From: DASSNU01 sp035701265
Lineage (GTDB): Bacteria; Gemmatimonadota; Gemmatimonadetes; Gemmatimonadales; Gemmatimonadaceae
DNA: 64,000 nt
Assembly: GCA_035701265.1 (NCBI GenBank)
Contig: DASSNU010000008.1
Span: 1-64,000 of the forward strand
Reading direction: 5' to 3'
How positions within the stretch are numbered: the stretch's first letter is position 1; each line of letters starts with the position of its first letter. This document shows, one piece after another, positions 24,814 through 32,800 of this stretch. The position numbers and the translations under genes were made by a program. The notes below the pieces were generated by a model. The model searched no databases. It was not told the origin of the DNA and saw only the letters and a list, made by a program, of their open reading frames with translations.

Positions 24814-26250
24814 TCAGGTCACCGGCTGCACCAGGAACTGCTCGATCTTTCCGTCCGGCGTCGTGTAGGTCGACAGGTTCACGCGCGTGCCGTTGGCGAA
24901 TTCCACCGCGAACGCGCGGTAGCGCATGCCGCCGCGCAGGTTGGTCGATGTCTGCCGCAGAGAACGAATCTCCCCCAGCGGCGAGAGGCTCGACGCGAAA
25001 TCGCTGATCGCCTGGCGATCGAAGTAGAAGTTGCCGTTGGACGTGAAGAGCGCGCGGTCGATCTGCCCGTGCTGCAATTCCGACAACACGCGGCGCGCGA
25101 GCGCCTCGGCGGGCGCAGCGTCATCCGCAGAGGCGGTCGTGCTCGAGGAGAGGAGGAGCGTCGCGATGCTCCGACCGATCGCGCCGGCCGCCGGGCTCGC
25201 TTCCTGATTGGTGAGCACGGCCACGGCCATCTTGTCCTCGGGAAAGACCGCGTTGAACGACACGAAGCCCCCCACCTCGCCGCCGTGCGACACCATGCGG
25301 TGCCCGCCCAGCGCACCGACGCTCAGTCCCAGCCCGTAGCCGATCTCCTTCCCGTCCTTGAGCTTCATCGGCGCTTCCATGGCCGCGTACGACGCGTGCT
25401 GCAGCAGCGTCTCGTTCATCACCGAGATGTCCCAGCGCAAGAGGTCGCTCACCGGCATGGCCAGCTCGCCGTCGGCAAAGTACCAGCCTGGCGCCTCGAG
25501 CACCGCCGGCCGGAGCGGACCGAGCGCGTTGCGAAAGTAGCCGATGGGTTCGACCTGGTCGTGCTGCGTGTCGAGGTCGATCGTGTGTGCGAGTCCGACA
25601 GGATCGAGGACGCGCGACTTGAGAAATGACCAGAACGGCTGCCCGCTCGCCTTCTCCACGATCAGCCCGACGATGTTGAAGTTGGTGTTGCTGTACTGGT
25701 ACTGCGTGCCTGGATCGAAGTCGAGCGGCTTGGTGGCCCACTCGTGGATGATCGCTTGCGGCGTGGTGGGCTTGGTCCACGCCGGAATCGTGTAGTCCTG
25801 AGGCGCGTAGTCCTGGTAGCCCGACGTGTGGGACATGAGGTTCCGCAGCGTGACCTCGTTCGAGCGCGTGAGCTCGGGCAGCCACTTCGAGACCGGGTCG
25901 TCCAGCGAGAGCTTCCCCTCCTGCACGAGGAGCATGGCCGCCGCGACCGTGAACTGCTTGCTGATGGACCCGATGGCGTAGTGCATCTCCGGCGACGCTG
26001 CAACGGGCGGTGACAGACGCGCCTTGCCGAACGCGCGCACGTACACCACCTGGCCATCGCGCACGATCCCCACCGACGCGCTGGGCACCTGTGACCGGCG
26101 CATGACGCTGTCGATGGCCGAGTCGATTCTGGCGGAGAGATCGGACGGGAGAGTGTTGACGCTCTGTGCCGCGAGCGGCGCGGCGGCGAGGAGCGTGGAG
26201 GTGAACGCCACGCGCGCGGCGCGAGTGAGCGAAGGGATGATGCGGGACAT
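24814..26250 (-). CDS. Serine hydrolase, class C beta-lactamase/S12 family
   Basis: A 478-aa exported enzyme. The signal peptide ends 'PLAA|QSVN'. The three active-site motifs of penicillin-binding/beta-lactamase folds are present: S95-x-x-K98 ('SISKQF'), Y186-S-N ('YSNTNF') and H322-G-G ('SHGGEVGGF'). The catalytic domain is followed by about 110 residues of a separate C-terminal domain ending 'KIEQFLVQPVT'. Members act as D-Ala-D-Ala peptidases, esterases or aminopeptidases; true beta-lactamase activity should not be assumed. The upstream neighbour on the same strand starts the surface-polymer cassette's last gene, 120 bp away, so read-through is possible. Confidence 0.9.
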   Translation of the reverse strand: MSRIIPSLTRAARVAFTSTLLAAAPLAAQSVNTLPSDLSARIDSAIDSVMRRSQVPSASVGIVRDGQVVYVRAFGKARLSPPVAASPEMHYAIGSISKQFTVAAAMLLVQEGKLSLDDPVSKWLPELTRSNEVTLRNLMSHTSGYQDYAPQDYTIPAWTKPTTPQAIIHEWATKPLDFDPGTQYQYSNTNFNIVGLIVEKASGQPFWSFLKSRVLDPVGLAHTIDLDTQHDQVEPIGYFRNALGPLRPAVLEAPGWYFADGELAMPVSDLLRWDISVMNETLLQHASYAAMEAPMKLKDGKEIGYGLGLSVGALGGHRMVSHGGEVGGFVSFNAVFPEDKMAVAVLTNQEASPAAGAIGRSIATLLLSSSTTASADDAAPAEALARRVLSELQHGQIDRALFTSNGNFYFDRQAISDFASSLSPLGEIRSLRQTSTNLRGGMRYRAFAVEFANGTRVNLSTYTTPDGKIEQFLVQPVT

Positions 26251-26370
26251 GGGCGCAGAGTCGGAGTGGAGGACTACGGGGAGACGCGGCGGTCGCGCAC
26301 GGCGCGGGCGCCTGGAGGCGCATGCGCGACGCGGCGCAGGTTCAGAATACGTCCATCCCCCATGCGCCCG

Positions 26371-27744
26371 TCAAGAGCTGTGAGCCCACGCGAGCGCAGC
26401 CACCACCACGCGTTTGCCTCGTGCGCCACGCGGGAGCTCGTCCACGAGGCACGCCTCCACCTCCGCACCTTCGAGCACTCGTCGCAGAGCGGCCACCGCC
26501 GCGGCACGAAGCGCATCCGTGTCCACGCCGCCCTCCGGCACGATGGCAGCCTCGAACTCGCCGATCGCGGTCTGCCGGATCCGGTACGCGCGGACACCCG
26601 CCACCGCTTCCATCGCGCAGGTGAGCTCATACGGCGACACGCGCCGGCCACTCGGCAGGGTGATCGTCTCCACCTCGCGACCGCTCACGATCCCCAGCCG
26701 CGGGAAGACGCATCCGCACGCACACGGGTCGTTACGCAGCGAGCCGCGGTCGCCCGTGCGGTAGCGCAGGAGCGGCATGGCGGCGTTCATGAGCGACGTC
26801 ACCACCAATGCGCCCACCTCGCCTTCTTTGACACGCGAACCGTTCTCGTCGAGCACCTCCGCCACGACGACATCCGCGTTCACGTGCATGGAGCCGGCGG
26901 CACACTCCCACGCGATCTCCTTGGTTTCCGAGGTGCCGTACACGTCGTGCACGCGCGCGGCGAGCGCCGCGCCGATGCGCTCCCGGACCGCGGGAGAAAG
27001 GAGCTCACCGCCCGTGAACACCGCATGCACAGCCAGCGGGCGCGGCGCCGCGTCCACGAGCGGGGCGAGCTCGGCCAACACGGAAGGCAAACCGTAGAGC
27101 ACACGTGGCCGGAACGCGAGCAGCTCCTGCGCAATGCACTCGGCCGGCTGCAGCACGCTCACCACGCGCAGCCGCCCCATCCGCTCGAGCGGCGACGCCG
27201 CACGCCGGTGCACGGGCACGGCGTCGAGCACGGCCACGCGATCGGTCAGCCGCAGTCCGCAACGCATGCGGGTGCGCAGCTTGACGAGGTACTTGAGCAC
27301 CGCCCAGGCGCGCGCGTCGAAGTACGTCTCGAACGGTTCGCCGGTGGAGCCCGAGGAGCGCGAGCGGCGCCAGTGTGCATTCACACGCCCGCCGGCAAGC
27401 GCGCCGTGAGCCGCGTCGCGCAGCTCGCCTTTCCCCGTCGGTGGCAACTGGGCGAGCAGCGCCAACACATCCTGCTCCGCGCCATTCAACGGGGCCGGTC
27501 GTACAGCATTGACGCCCGCGTCGAATCGTGCACCGTCGCGCGCGGCACGCCCGACCAGCGACCGACCCGCGCCCGATTGGAGGAGCCGCTCGCGCCAGAA
27601 CGGCGCTGCGAGCGCCGAGCGCACCACACGGGCCGCGCGGCGGCGGATCACGTCATCGAGCGCTTCGGGGGGGAGCGTCGGCGCGCGCAGTACCGGCGTC
27701 CATTCCCGCGCCAGCCAGAGAGCGAGCGCGGCCGGCTCCCTCAC
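26371..27744 (-). CDS. CapK/phenylacetate-CoA-ligase-like adenylate-forming enzyme (second copy)
   Basis: A 457-aa protein of the PaaK/CapK branch of adenylate-forming enzymes. 'RRSRSSGSTGEPFETYFDARAW' is the Ser/Thr/Gly nucleotide loop. 'DVYGTSETKEIAWECAAG' is the YGTSE-type motif. 'MPLLRYRTGDRGSLRNDPCACG' carries the conserved TGD and the family's Cys pair. Start GTG 27744 is chosen because it lies 4 nt after the Mur-ligase stop and aligns with the GTG start of the sister enzyme at 31532; ATGs further upstream (27855, 27885) lie inside the preceding gene. CapK-type enzymes are found in capsule and exopolysaccharide loci, where they are thought to activate carboxylates. Confidence 0.85.
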   Translation of the reverse strand: MREPAALALWLAREWTPVLRAPTLPPEALDDVIRRRAARVVRSALAAPFWRERLLQSGAGRSLVGRAARDGARFDAGVNAVRPAPLNGAEQDVLALLAQLPPTGKGELRDAAHGALAGGRVNAHWRRSRSSGSTGEPFETYFDARAWAVLKYLVKLRTRMRCGLRLTDRVAVLDAVPVHRRAASPLERMGRLRVVSVLQPAECIAQELLAFRPRVLYGLPSVLAELAPLVDAAPRPLAVHAVFTGGELLSPAVRERIGAALAARVHDVYGTSETKEIAWECAAGSMHVNADVVVAEVLDENGSRVKEGEVGALVVTSLMNAAMPLLRYRTGDRGSLRNDPCACGCVFPRLGIVSGREVETITLPSGRRVSPYELTCAMEAVAGVRAYRIRQTAIGEFEAAIVPEGGVDTDALRAAAVAALRRVLEGAEVEACLVDELPRGARGKRVVVAALAWAHSS

Positions 27745-27748
27745 CGGA

Positions 27749-29179
27749 TCATCCCGCCGGCGTGCCGACGCCACGCTCCGCCGCTGTCGCGCGTCCGGCA
27801 CGTGCGTGCGACGGAGCGGCAGCCGCGCCAACGTCGCCGTGCGAGGAGCGCCCATGCTCCGCCCCGCCGCGGGAGCCGTCTCCATGCGCAGCGCCATGCG
27901 CGGCGCGGCGTGGGGCGCGCCGTGGAGCGATCGGCACGGAGAGGAGCGGACACACGTCGCAGAACTTGAGTCGGTCGCAGTGAGTCCGCCAACAGCGGAC
28001 GCGATGCGTGCGGGTGAGCGCGAGTCGTCGCAGATGGTCGGCGCCATTCGAGCCCTTGAGGAGAACCAGGTCGCCCGCCCTGAGCGTGTCGTCCAGGTGT
28101 CGCGCCGCCTCCTGGAGCGTGTCGAAGACGTGCAGGCGTTCTTCCCCCGCCTGCTTCGCCGCGCCGCGCGCGTTGTGCGACATGGGGCCGGCGAATACGA
28201 CCTCGTCGGCGACCTCCAGCGCCTGACGAGCAAGCTGCTTGTAGCGCCGCTTGGCGTCCCCCGGATAATCGGACACCGTGCCGATCACCATCACCTTCCG
28301 TGCGCCACGCGCCTGGCGCAAGAAATCGAACGTCGCCGGGAATGACCAGAAGGGCGCCTTCCCATCGTCGCACATGAACGTCACGCCGGCCGGTGTGGTC
28401 ACCGGCTGCATGCGCCCCGTCCACGGGTCCACGGCCGCGAGCGCACGCGCCCCCTCCTCGAGCGGAACGTCCAGCAGGACCCCGACGGCGAGCGCTGAGA
28501 GCACCGCGGTGACCCAGTGTTCCCCGTGCAGCCGAGTCTCGATGCGCACGCGCTCGCCCTTGTAGACCGCGGTGAACGACAGCGGGTCGGGCCACGCCGA
28601 CGATACGTCTTCCGCGCGGAGATCAGCGCTCTCGCTCCGGCCGACGAGGAGGACCGGTCCGGGGGCCAGCTCGCGCATGGCCAGGACGTTCGGATCGTCG
28701 GCGTTGAGGACGGCCATTCCGCCAGGTCGCAGTGCGCGCACGACGGTACTCTTCTCGCGCGCGGTCGCTTCCAACGAGCCGAACGCCTTGTGGTGGTCGG
28801 TGCCGACGTTCGTGATGACGGCAATGTCCGGCTGGAGGAGCGCGGCCTGCGGCGCCAGCGTCCCCGGCCCGGAGCTGCCGAGCTCCATCGCCACGAAGCG
28901 GTCTGTCCGCCGACACGCCAGGATGGTGTTGGCCACCCAGCGCAGACTGTTCGCCGTTCCGGGATTCGCCACGCCCGGATGGCGCGCGCGCAGTACGGCC
29001 GTCACGAGCTCCTTGGTGGTGGTCTTCGCGCAGCTCCCCGTGACCGCCACGAAGCGCGTGCTCGAGAGCAGGCGCCGACGGCGCCGCGCGAACCGCAGCA
29101 CCCACGGCAACGTGATCCGCCCGCGCGTCTGGCGCACCGCCACCCACGCGCGCTCGGCAAGCACCACGACCGCTCTCAT
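27749..29179 (-). CDS. Mur ligase family protein (MurF-like) with Cys-rich tail
   Basis: A 476-aa ATP-dependent carboxylate-amine ligase. The P-loop is 'VTGSCAKTTTKEL' (residues 46-58), where Mur ligases usually have GTNGKTT. 'AMELGSSGPGTLAP', 'VITNVGTDHHKAFGS', 'REKSTVVRAL' and 'NADDPNV' are Mur central-domain elements. The MurF 'DSYNANP' segment is replaced by 'CDDGKAPFWSF' (270-280). After the Mur domain, Cys396, Cys401, Cys407 and Cys410 ('CWRTHCDRLKFCDVC') form a likely metal site, followed by a Gly/His/Ala-rich tail of about 60 residues. The ATG overlaps the upstream stop as ATGA. It probably joins an amino compound to a surface-polymer or small-molecule acid; it is unlikely to be the housekeeping MurF. 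Confidence 0.87.
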   Translation of the reverse strand: MRAVVVLAERAWVAVRQTRGRITLPWVLRFARRRRRLLSSTRFVAVTGSCAKTTTKELVTAVLRARHPGVANPGTANSLRWVANTILACRRTDRFVAMELGSSGPGTLAPQAALLQPDIAVITNVGTDHHKAFGSLEATAREKSTVVRALRPGGMAVLNADDPNVLAMRELAPGPVLLVGRSESADLRAEDVSSAWPDPLSFTAVYKGERVRIETRLHGEHWVTAVLSALAVGVLLDVPLEEGARALAAVDPWTGRMQPVTTPAGVTFMCDDGKAPFWSFPATFDFLRQARGARKVMVIGTVSDYPGDAKRRYKQLARQALEVADEVVFAGPMSHNARGAAKQAGEERLHVFDTLQEAARHLDDTLRAGDLVLLKGSNGADHLRRLALTRTHRVRCWRTHCDRLKFCDVCPLLSVPIAPRRAPRRAAHGAAHGDGSRGGAEHGRSSHGDVGAAAAPSHARAGRATAAERGVGTPAG

Positions 29180-30078
29180 GCCGTCACCTCCCGCGCGCCC
29201 GGCGTGCGTGCAACCAATGCATCGGCGTCCGTCCGCACGACCGGCGCGTCAGCCGGTGCAGCGGTTGGCACGAGGGACAGCTGCACGTCGTCGACCGCCT
29301 CCGTGCCGCGCGCCTCCGCGCTCGGCACGTACGGACGAACGCTGTAGCTCTCGCGGTGGAGCATCTTCGTGCGGCGCACGACCGCGTGGATGCGATACCC
29401 TCCGCTGGTCCGCTCGAGCGTGCGGAGCGAGCCGATGTTCTCCGGCGCGATGAGCCGAAAGTTGGAGACCCACCCCTTCTCACGCGATCGGTGCTGTGCC
29501 TCCAGCGTGAGCAGCGACGCCAGCCCGCGCCGCCGCCAGCGCGGCGCGATGTACAGATCCCATCCGTAGTACGATCGCGGAGGCAGGTCGATCGCGAATC
29601 CCTCGAACAGCGGCTCGATCTGCGCAGAGGCCCAGACGTACCCGGCCGGCTCGTTCGCGACCCACACCACGTGACAGCGGCGGGGAGTGGCGAGCCGCCG
29701 GCGGAAGATCGCCATCTGCCGCTCGGTGAGCATGCGCTGGAACTGCTCGAGCTGATGCTCGTCCAGGAGCCCCACGCGCACGTCCGCCGGAATGGGAACG
29801 CGCGGTGCGAGATCGGCGAGCTGCTGCTCGATGAACAGGAACTCCTTGCGGTAGTACACCCGGTGCATGGTGCGACCCACGATCAGCTTGGCCACGCCGC
29901 TCCACCCCTCTCGCGCCCGCATCAGCCCCGCGTCCCGCGGGAAGCTCGCGATGTCGCGCCAGTACTTCGCCAGGCGCGACAGGCGCTGCGGTGCATCACC
30001 GCTCGATGATGATGACGGCACGGTTGGAGGCACGGGGGAGTCTCCGGATGTGGAATTCGGCACGCGGCGAACGCTCAC
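29176..30078 (-). CDS. GNAT family N-acetyltransferase
   Basis: A 300-aa protein starting at GTG 30078, which overlaps the previous stop as GTGA. The GNAT core lies at about residues 95-245; 'YYGWDLYIAPRWRRRGLASLLTLEA' gives the strand and the R/Q-x-x-G-x-A acetyl-CoA loop. An N-terminal segment of about 80 residues ('AKYWRDIASFPRDAGLMRAREGWSGVAKLIVGRTMHRVYYRKEF') and a Pro/Ala tail flank it. In this cassette it may acylate an amino sugar or an amino acid that the ligases use. The substrate is unknown. Confidence 0.85.
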   Translation of the reverse strand: MSVRRVPNSTSGDSPVPPTVPSSSSSGDAPQRLSRLAKYWRDIASFPRDAGLMRAREGWSGVAKLIVGRTMHRVYYRKEFLFIEQQLADLAPRVPIPADVRVGLLDEHQLEQFQRMLTERQMAIFRRRLATPRRCHVVWVANEPAGYVWASAQIEPLFEGFAIDLPPRSYYGWDLYIAPRWRRRGLASLLTLEAQHRSREKGWVSNFRLIAPENIGSLRTLERTSGGYRIHAVVRRTKMLHRESYSVRPYVPSAEARGTEAVDDVQLSLVPTAAPADAPVVRTDADALVARTPGAREVTA

Positions 30079-31532
30079 GGCACGCGGGCGCCGTAACCGC
30101 CGCCGGCATGCGCGTGGTCGGCTGGCGGCGCGGCGAGCGAGGAGATCGCGGGTGACATCGCGCCATCCGCTGGGGAAGGCGGCGCTGGCGCGCCGGCGAA
30201 GGAGAGCGGGCCATCGTAGTTGGACTGCACCATCGAGCGCACCAGGCGCACCTTGCCGCTCGGGTCGCGCGGGAGCTCGCGCACCAACTCGAGCACCAGC
30301 GTCACGTCACGCCCCAGGACGGTCGACGCGTCGTCACGCAGCTCGGCCACCTGCCGCGGCGATGGCTCCGCGGACGGCACCACACGCATCACCACACGGT
30401 CGAGCCGTTCCTGCACGAGCTGATACTGCCCCACCCACGTCGCGTCCATCCGCACCAGGCAGTGCGACACCTCGTACGGCAGCATGCGCCGGCCGTCCGG
30501 GAGGACGAGGTGGTCGATCATGCGCCCTTCCACGCCCTGAATGACCGAGAACGGCAGTCCGCACGCGCAGCGTCGGTCGCCACGCGTGACCACGTCGGCC
30601 AGACGGTAGCGAATGAAGGGCATGGCGTACGCGTGCAGGTTGGTCGCCACCACCTCTCCGCGTTCGCCGGGCTCGGCGGGGCGGCCGTCCACCAGCACCT
30701 CCAGGAGCACGCTGTCATCCGCGACGTGCAGCGCGCCGGTGGCCGCGCACTCCCACGCGATCAGGTTCATCTCGAGGGAGCCGTACGTCTCGAAGACGGG
30801 GACGCCGAAGCCTTCAGCAATGCGCGCCCGCAGCGAAGGCGTGAGGACCTCCGCGCCCACGGAGACGAACCGCGCCGGGAGCGAGCGCCTGTCATTCTCC
30901 GTCATGGTGGCGGCGGCCATCGCCAGCGCGCCGGGATAGCCGGTAATCACGTGCGGCGCGAACGCGCAGATGCGCTCGGCGATCTCGCGCGCGCTCGCGG
31001 TGGCGTCCACCGTCGTGCGCCGGTGCAGCCCGAACGCGCGCAGCGTCCGTCCGACGATCTTCTTGTTGGGCGATCCGCGCCCCACGTCCGTGCGCACCAG
31101 TCCGACGCTCGCCACGCGATCGGTGGCACGCAGCCCGAAGGAACGCAGCGCGCGATACCGGAAAAGGTGCAGGACATCCTGCTCCACCCAGTGTCTGCGC
31201 ACGCTGAAGGGGACGCCGCTCGACCCGCTGGTCCACGATGACGTGAGCCGGTCGCCGCGCGCGCCGCGCGCGAGCAGCTCGCCGGGATCGAGGAGGCGCA
31301 TGTCCTCCTTGCGCGCGATGGGCAGGCGCGCCACGTCGGCCACGGAGCGGATGTGCTCGGGACGCACGCCATGCGCGTCGTAGAGGCGGCGGTAGTACGG
31401 CACGCGCTCGCAGGCATGTCGCACCAACGCGCGCAGCCGTTCCGCCTGGTACGCGTCCAGTCGCTCCCGGCTCCACCGCATGGGACGCAGCGTGTGCGCG
31501 ACGCGGCGCAGCGAGGGACCGTGCGCGCTCAC
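30075..31532 (-). CDS. CapK/phenylacetate-CoA-ligase-like adenylate-forming enzyme (first copy)
   Basis: A 485-aa paralogue of the protein at 26371-27744. It has 'TSSWTSGSSGVPFSVRRHW' (nucleotide loop), 'ETYGSLEMNLIAWECAATG' and 'MPFIRYRLADVVTRGDRRCACGLPF'. Note RLAD where the sister has RTGD, and YGSLE where the sister has YGTSE, so substrate or activity may differ. GTG 31532 overlaps the ATP-grasp stop as GTGA, which fixes the start; an upstream in-frame ATG at 31796 lies deep in the neighbour and is rejected. The C-terminus carries the mobile domain ('LVLELVRELPRDPSGKVRLVRS') and a Pro/Ala tail. Confidence 0.87.
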   Translation of the reverse strand: MSAHGPSLRRVAHTLRPMRWSRERLDAYQAERLRALVRHACERVPYYRRLYDAHGVRPEHIRSVADVARLPIARKEDMRLLDPGELLARGARGDRLTSSWTSGSSGVPFSVRRHWVEQDVLHLFRYRALRSFGLRATDRVASVGLVRTDVGRGSPNKKIVGRTLRAFGLHRRTTVDATASAREIAERICAFAPHVITGYPGALAMAAATMTENDRRSLPARFVSVGAEVLTPSLRARIAEGFGVPVFETYGSLEMNLIAWECAATGALHVADDSVLLEVLVDGRPAEPGERGEVVATNLHAYAMPFIRYRLADVVTRGDRRCACGLPFSVIQGVEGRMIDHLVLPDGRRMLPYEVSHCLVRMDATWVGQYQLVQERLDRVVMRVVPSAEPSPRQVAELRDDASTVLGRDVTLVLELVRELPRDPSGKVRLVRSMVQSNYDGPLSFAGAPAPPSPADGAMSPAISSLAAPPADHAHAGGGYGARVP

Positions 31533-32800
31533 GCGCGCGCCTCCGCGGCCGGCATGCGCTGCACGCGCGCGCGCACCGCGGACCGCTCGCCCGCGTTGGC
31601 GAGCACGCGCGCTGCCTTCTTCACGGTGCGTGCCCACTGCACCACCGATGGCTTGGGATCGCGCGCCGAGAGCACGGCGAACGTCCTGGGCCCGGTGTAG
31701 CTCCGCACGAAGTCGCGCCACCGCCACTGCTCGCGCCCCAGACACATCGCCGTGTACAGCAGGTCGGCGTGCAGATGGATCCACGTGCCGCGCCATCCGT
31801 TAGGCGTGCACTGCACGGCCTGGCCGAGCGCGCGCTCGCGCCACATGAGCAGCGGATAGTTCATTCCCGCGCGCCAGGCGAGCCCGTGCGACAGGAAGCA
31901 TCGACCGTTCACCTCGAGCAAGCGATAACGGCCGTCGCGCGGGTCGAGCTTGTACTCGATGTTGAGGAGCCCTCTCCACCCCAACCGGCGCGCCATGGCG
32001 AGGCTCGGCTCGCGCAGCGGTGCCGGGTCCACCATCGTGGCCGCGCGCGCCACGCCGTAGAAGGGCGGCCCCTGGCGAAGCTTGCGCGCCGCGAACTCCG
32101 CCATCGGTTCGCCGGTCAGGTCCACGTACGTGGAATACTCGAAGACGTGGTCATCCGGCCCGGGCACGAGGTCGAACAGCTCGGCCTCCAGCGCGGCGGC
32201 GCGCACGGCCTCCACCGCCGTACGCAGCTCGGCTTCGGTGTGCGCCACGAAGAGCTTCCGCCCGAACACGTCCCAGAAGAGATGCCCCTGCACCGGCTTC
32301 ACGATCACCGGATAGCGCACGCTCTCGTACTCGGTGAACGTGGCCGCCGGTCCGTACGACTGGGGAAGGTCGATTCCCAGCTCGCGTGCCAACCGGCAGG
32401 TGATCGCCTTGTCGACGACCTGTTGCGTGACCGGCCACGACGGCACGGTGGGCGGGTACCAGCGCGCCAGGCGATCCTGTTCCTGCGCCAGCACGGCCAG
32501 CGCGTAATCGTTGGTCGGGATCACCGCCCAGCCGGCATAGCTGTTCGCGTGTGACTCCAGGAGGTCGATGAGTAAGCGCGGCTCCTCCTGGAAGCCGTGC
32601 AGCCGGTGCACCGCGCTCACGTACCGGGAGTGCTGCGCCAGGTCGGACGGGCGCGTGCAGACGAGCGCCACGCGCACCCCTTCGGTGGCGAGAGCGCGTA
32701 CCGCAGCGAGACCGTTCTCGCCGCCGCCCACGACGATCGCGCCGGGCAGCGCTCCGCGGCCGTCCCCCACGCCCGGCGCCGCGCGAGTGCCTGCGCTCAT
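31529..32800 (-). CDS. ATP-grasp carboligase (COG3919-like)
   Basis: A 423-aa protein starting at ATG 32800, which overlaps the GT stop as ATGA. The N-terminal pre-ATP-grasp domain begins 'GAIVVGGGENGLAAVRALATEGVRVALV'. 'YPVIVKPVQGHLFWDVFG' and 'RYRLLEVNGRCFLSHG' are the ATP- and Mg-binding parts (EVNGR in place of EVNPR). Proteins of this group are predicted carboxylate-amine ligases frequent in capsule and exopolysaccharide loci. The enzyme would form an acyl-phosphate and transfer it to an amine. Substrate unknown. Confidence 0.88.
   Translation of the reverse strand: MSAGTRAAPGVGDGRGALPGAIVVGGGENGLAAVRALATEGVRVALVCTRPSDLAQHSRYVSAVHRLHGFQEEPRLLIDLLESHANSYAGWAVIPTNDYALAVLAQEQDRLARWYPPTVPSWPVTQQVVDKAITCRLARELGIDLPQSYGPAATFTEYESVRYPVIVKPVQGHLFWDVFGRKLFVAHTEAELRTAVEAVRAAALEAELFDLVPGPDDHVFEYSTYVDLTGEPMAEFAARKLRQGPPFYGVARAATMVDPAPLREPSLAMARRLGWRGLLNIEYKLDPRDGRYRLLEVNGRCFLSHGLAWRAGMNYPLLMWRERALGQAVQCTPNGWRGTWIHLHADLLYTAMCLGREQWRWRDFVRSYTGPRTFAVLSARDPKPSVVQWARTVKKAARVLANAGERSAVRARVQRMPAAEARA

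Noticed and set aside
24814..26250. Antibiotic-resistance beta-lactamase
   Set aside because: The fold motifs are shared by esterases and D-Ala-D-Ala peptidases, and the extra C-terminal domain and lack of an ampR-type neighbour do not support a resistance role.
26266..27969. 567-codon plus-strand frame opposite the CapK-like gene
   Set aside because: Arg/His-rich shadow of the minus-strand gene.
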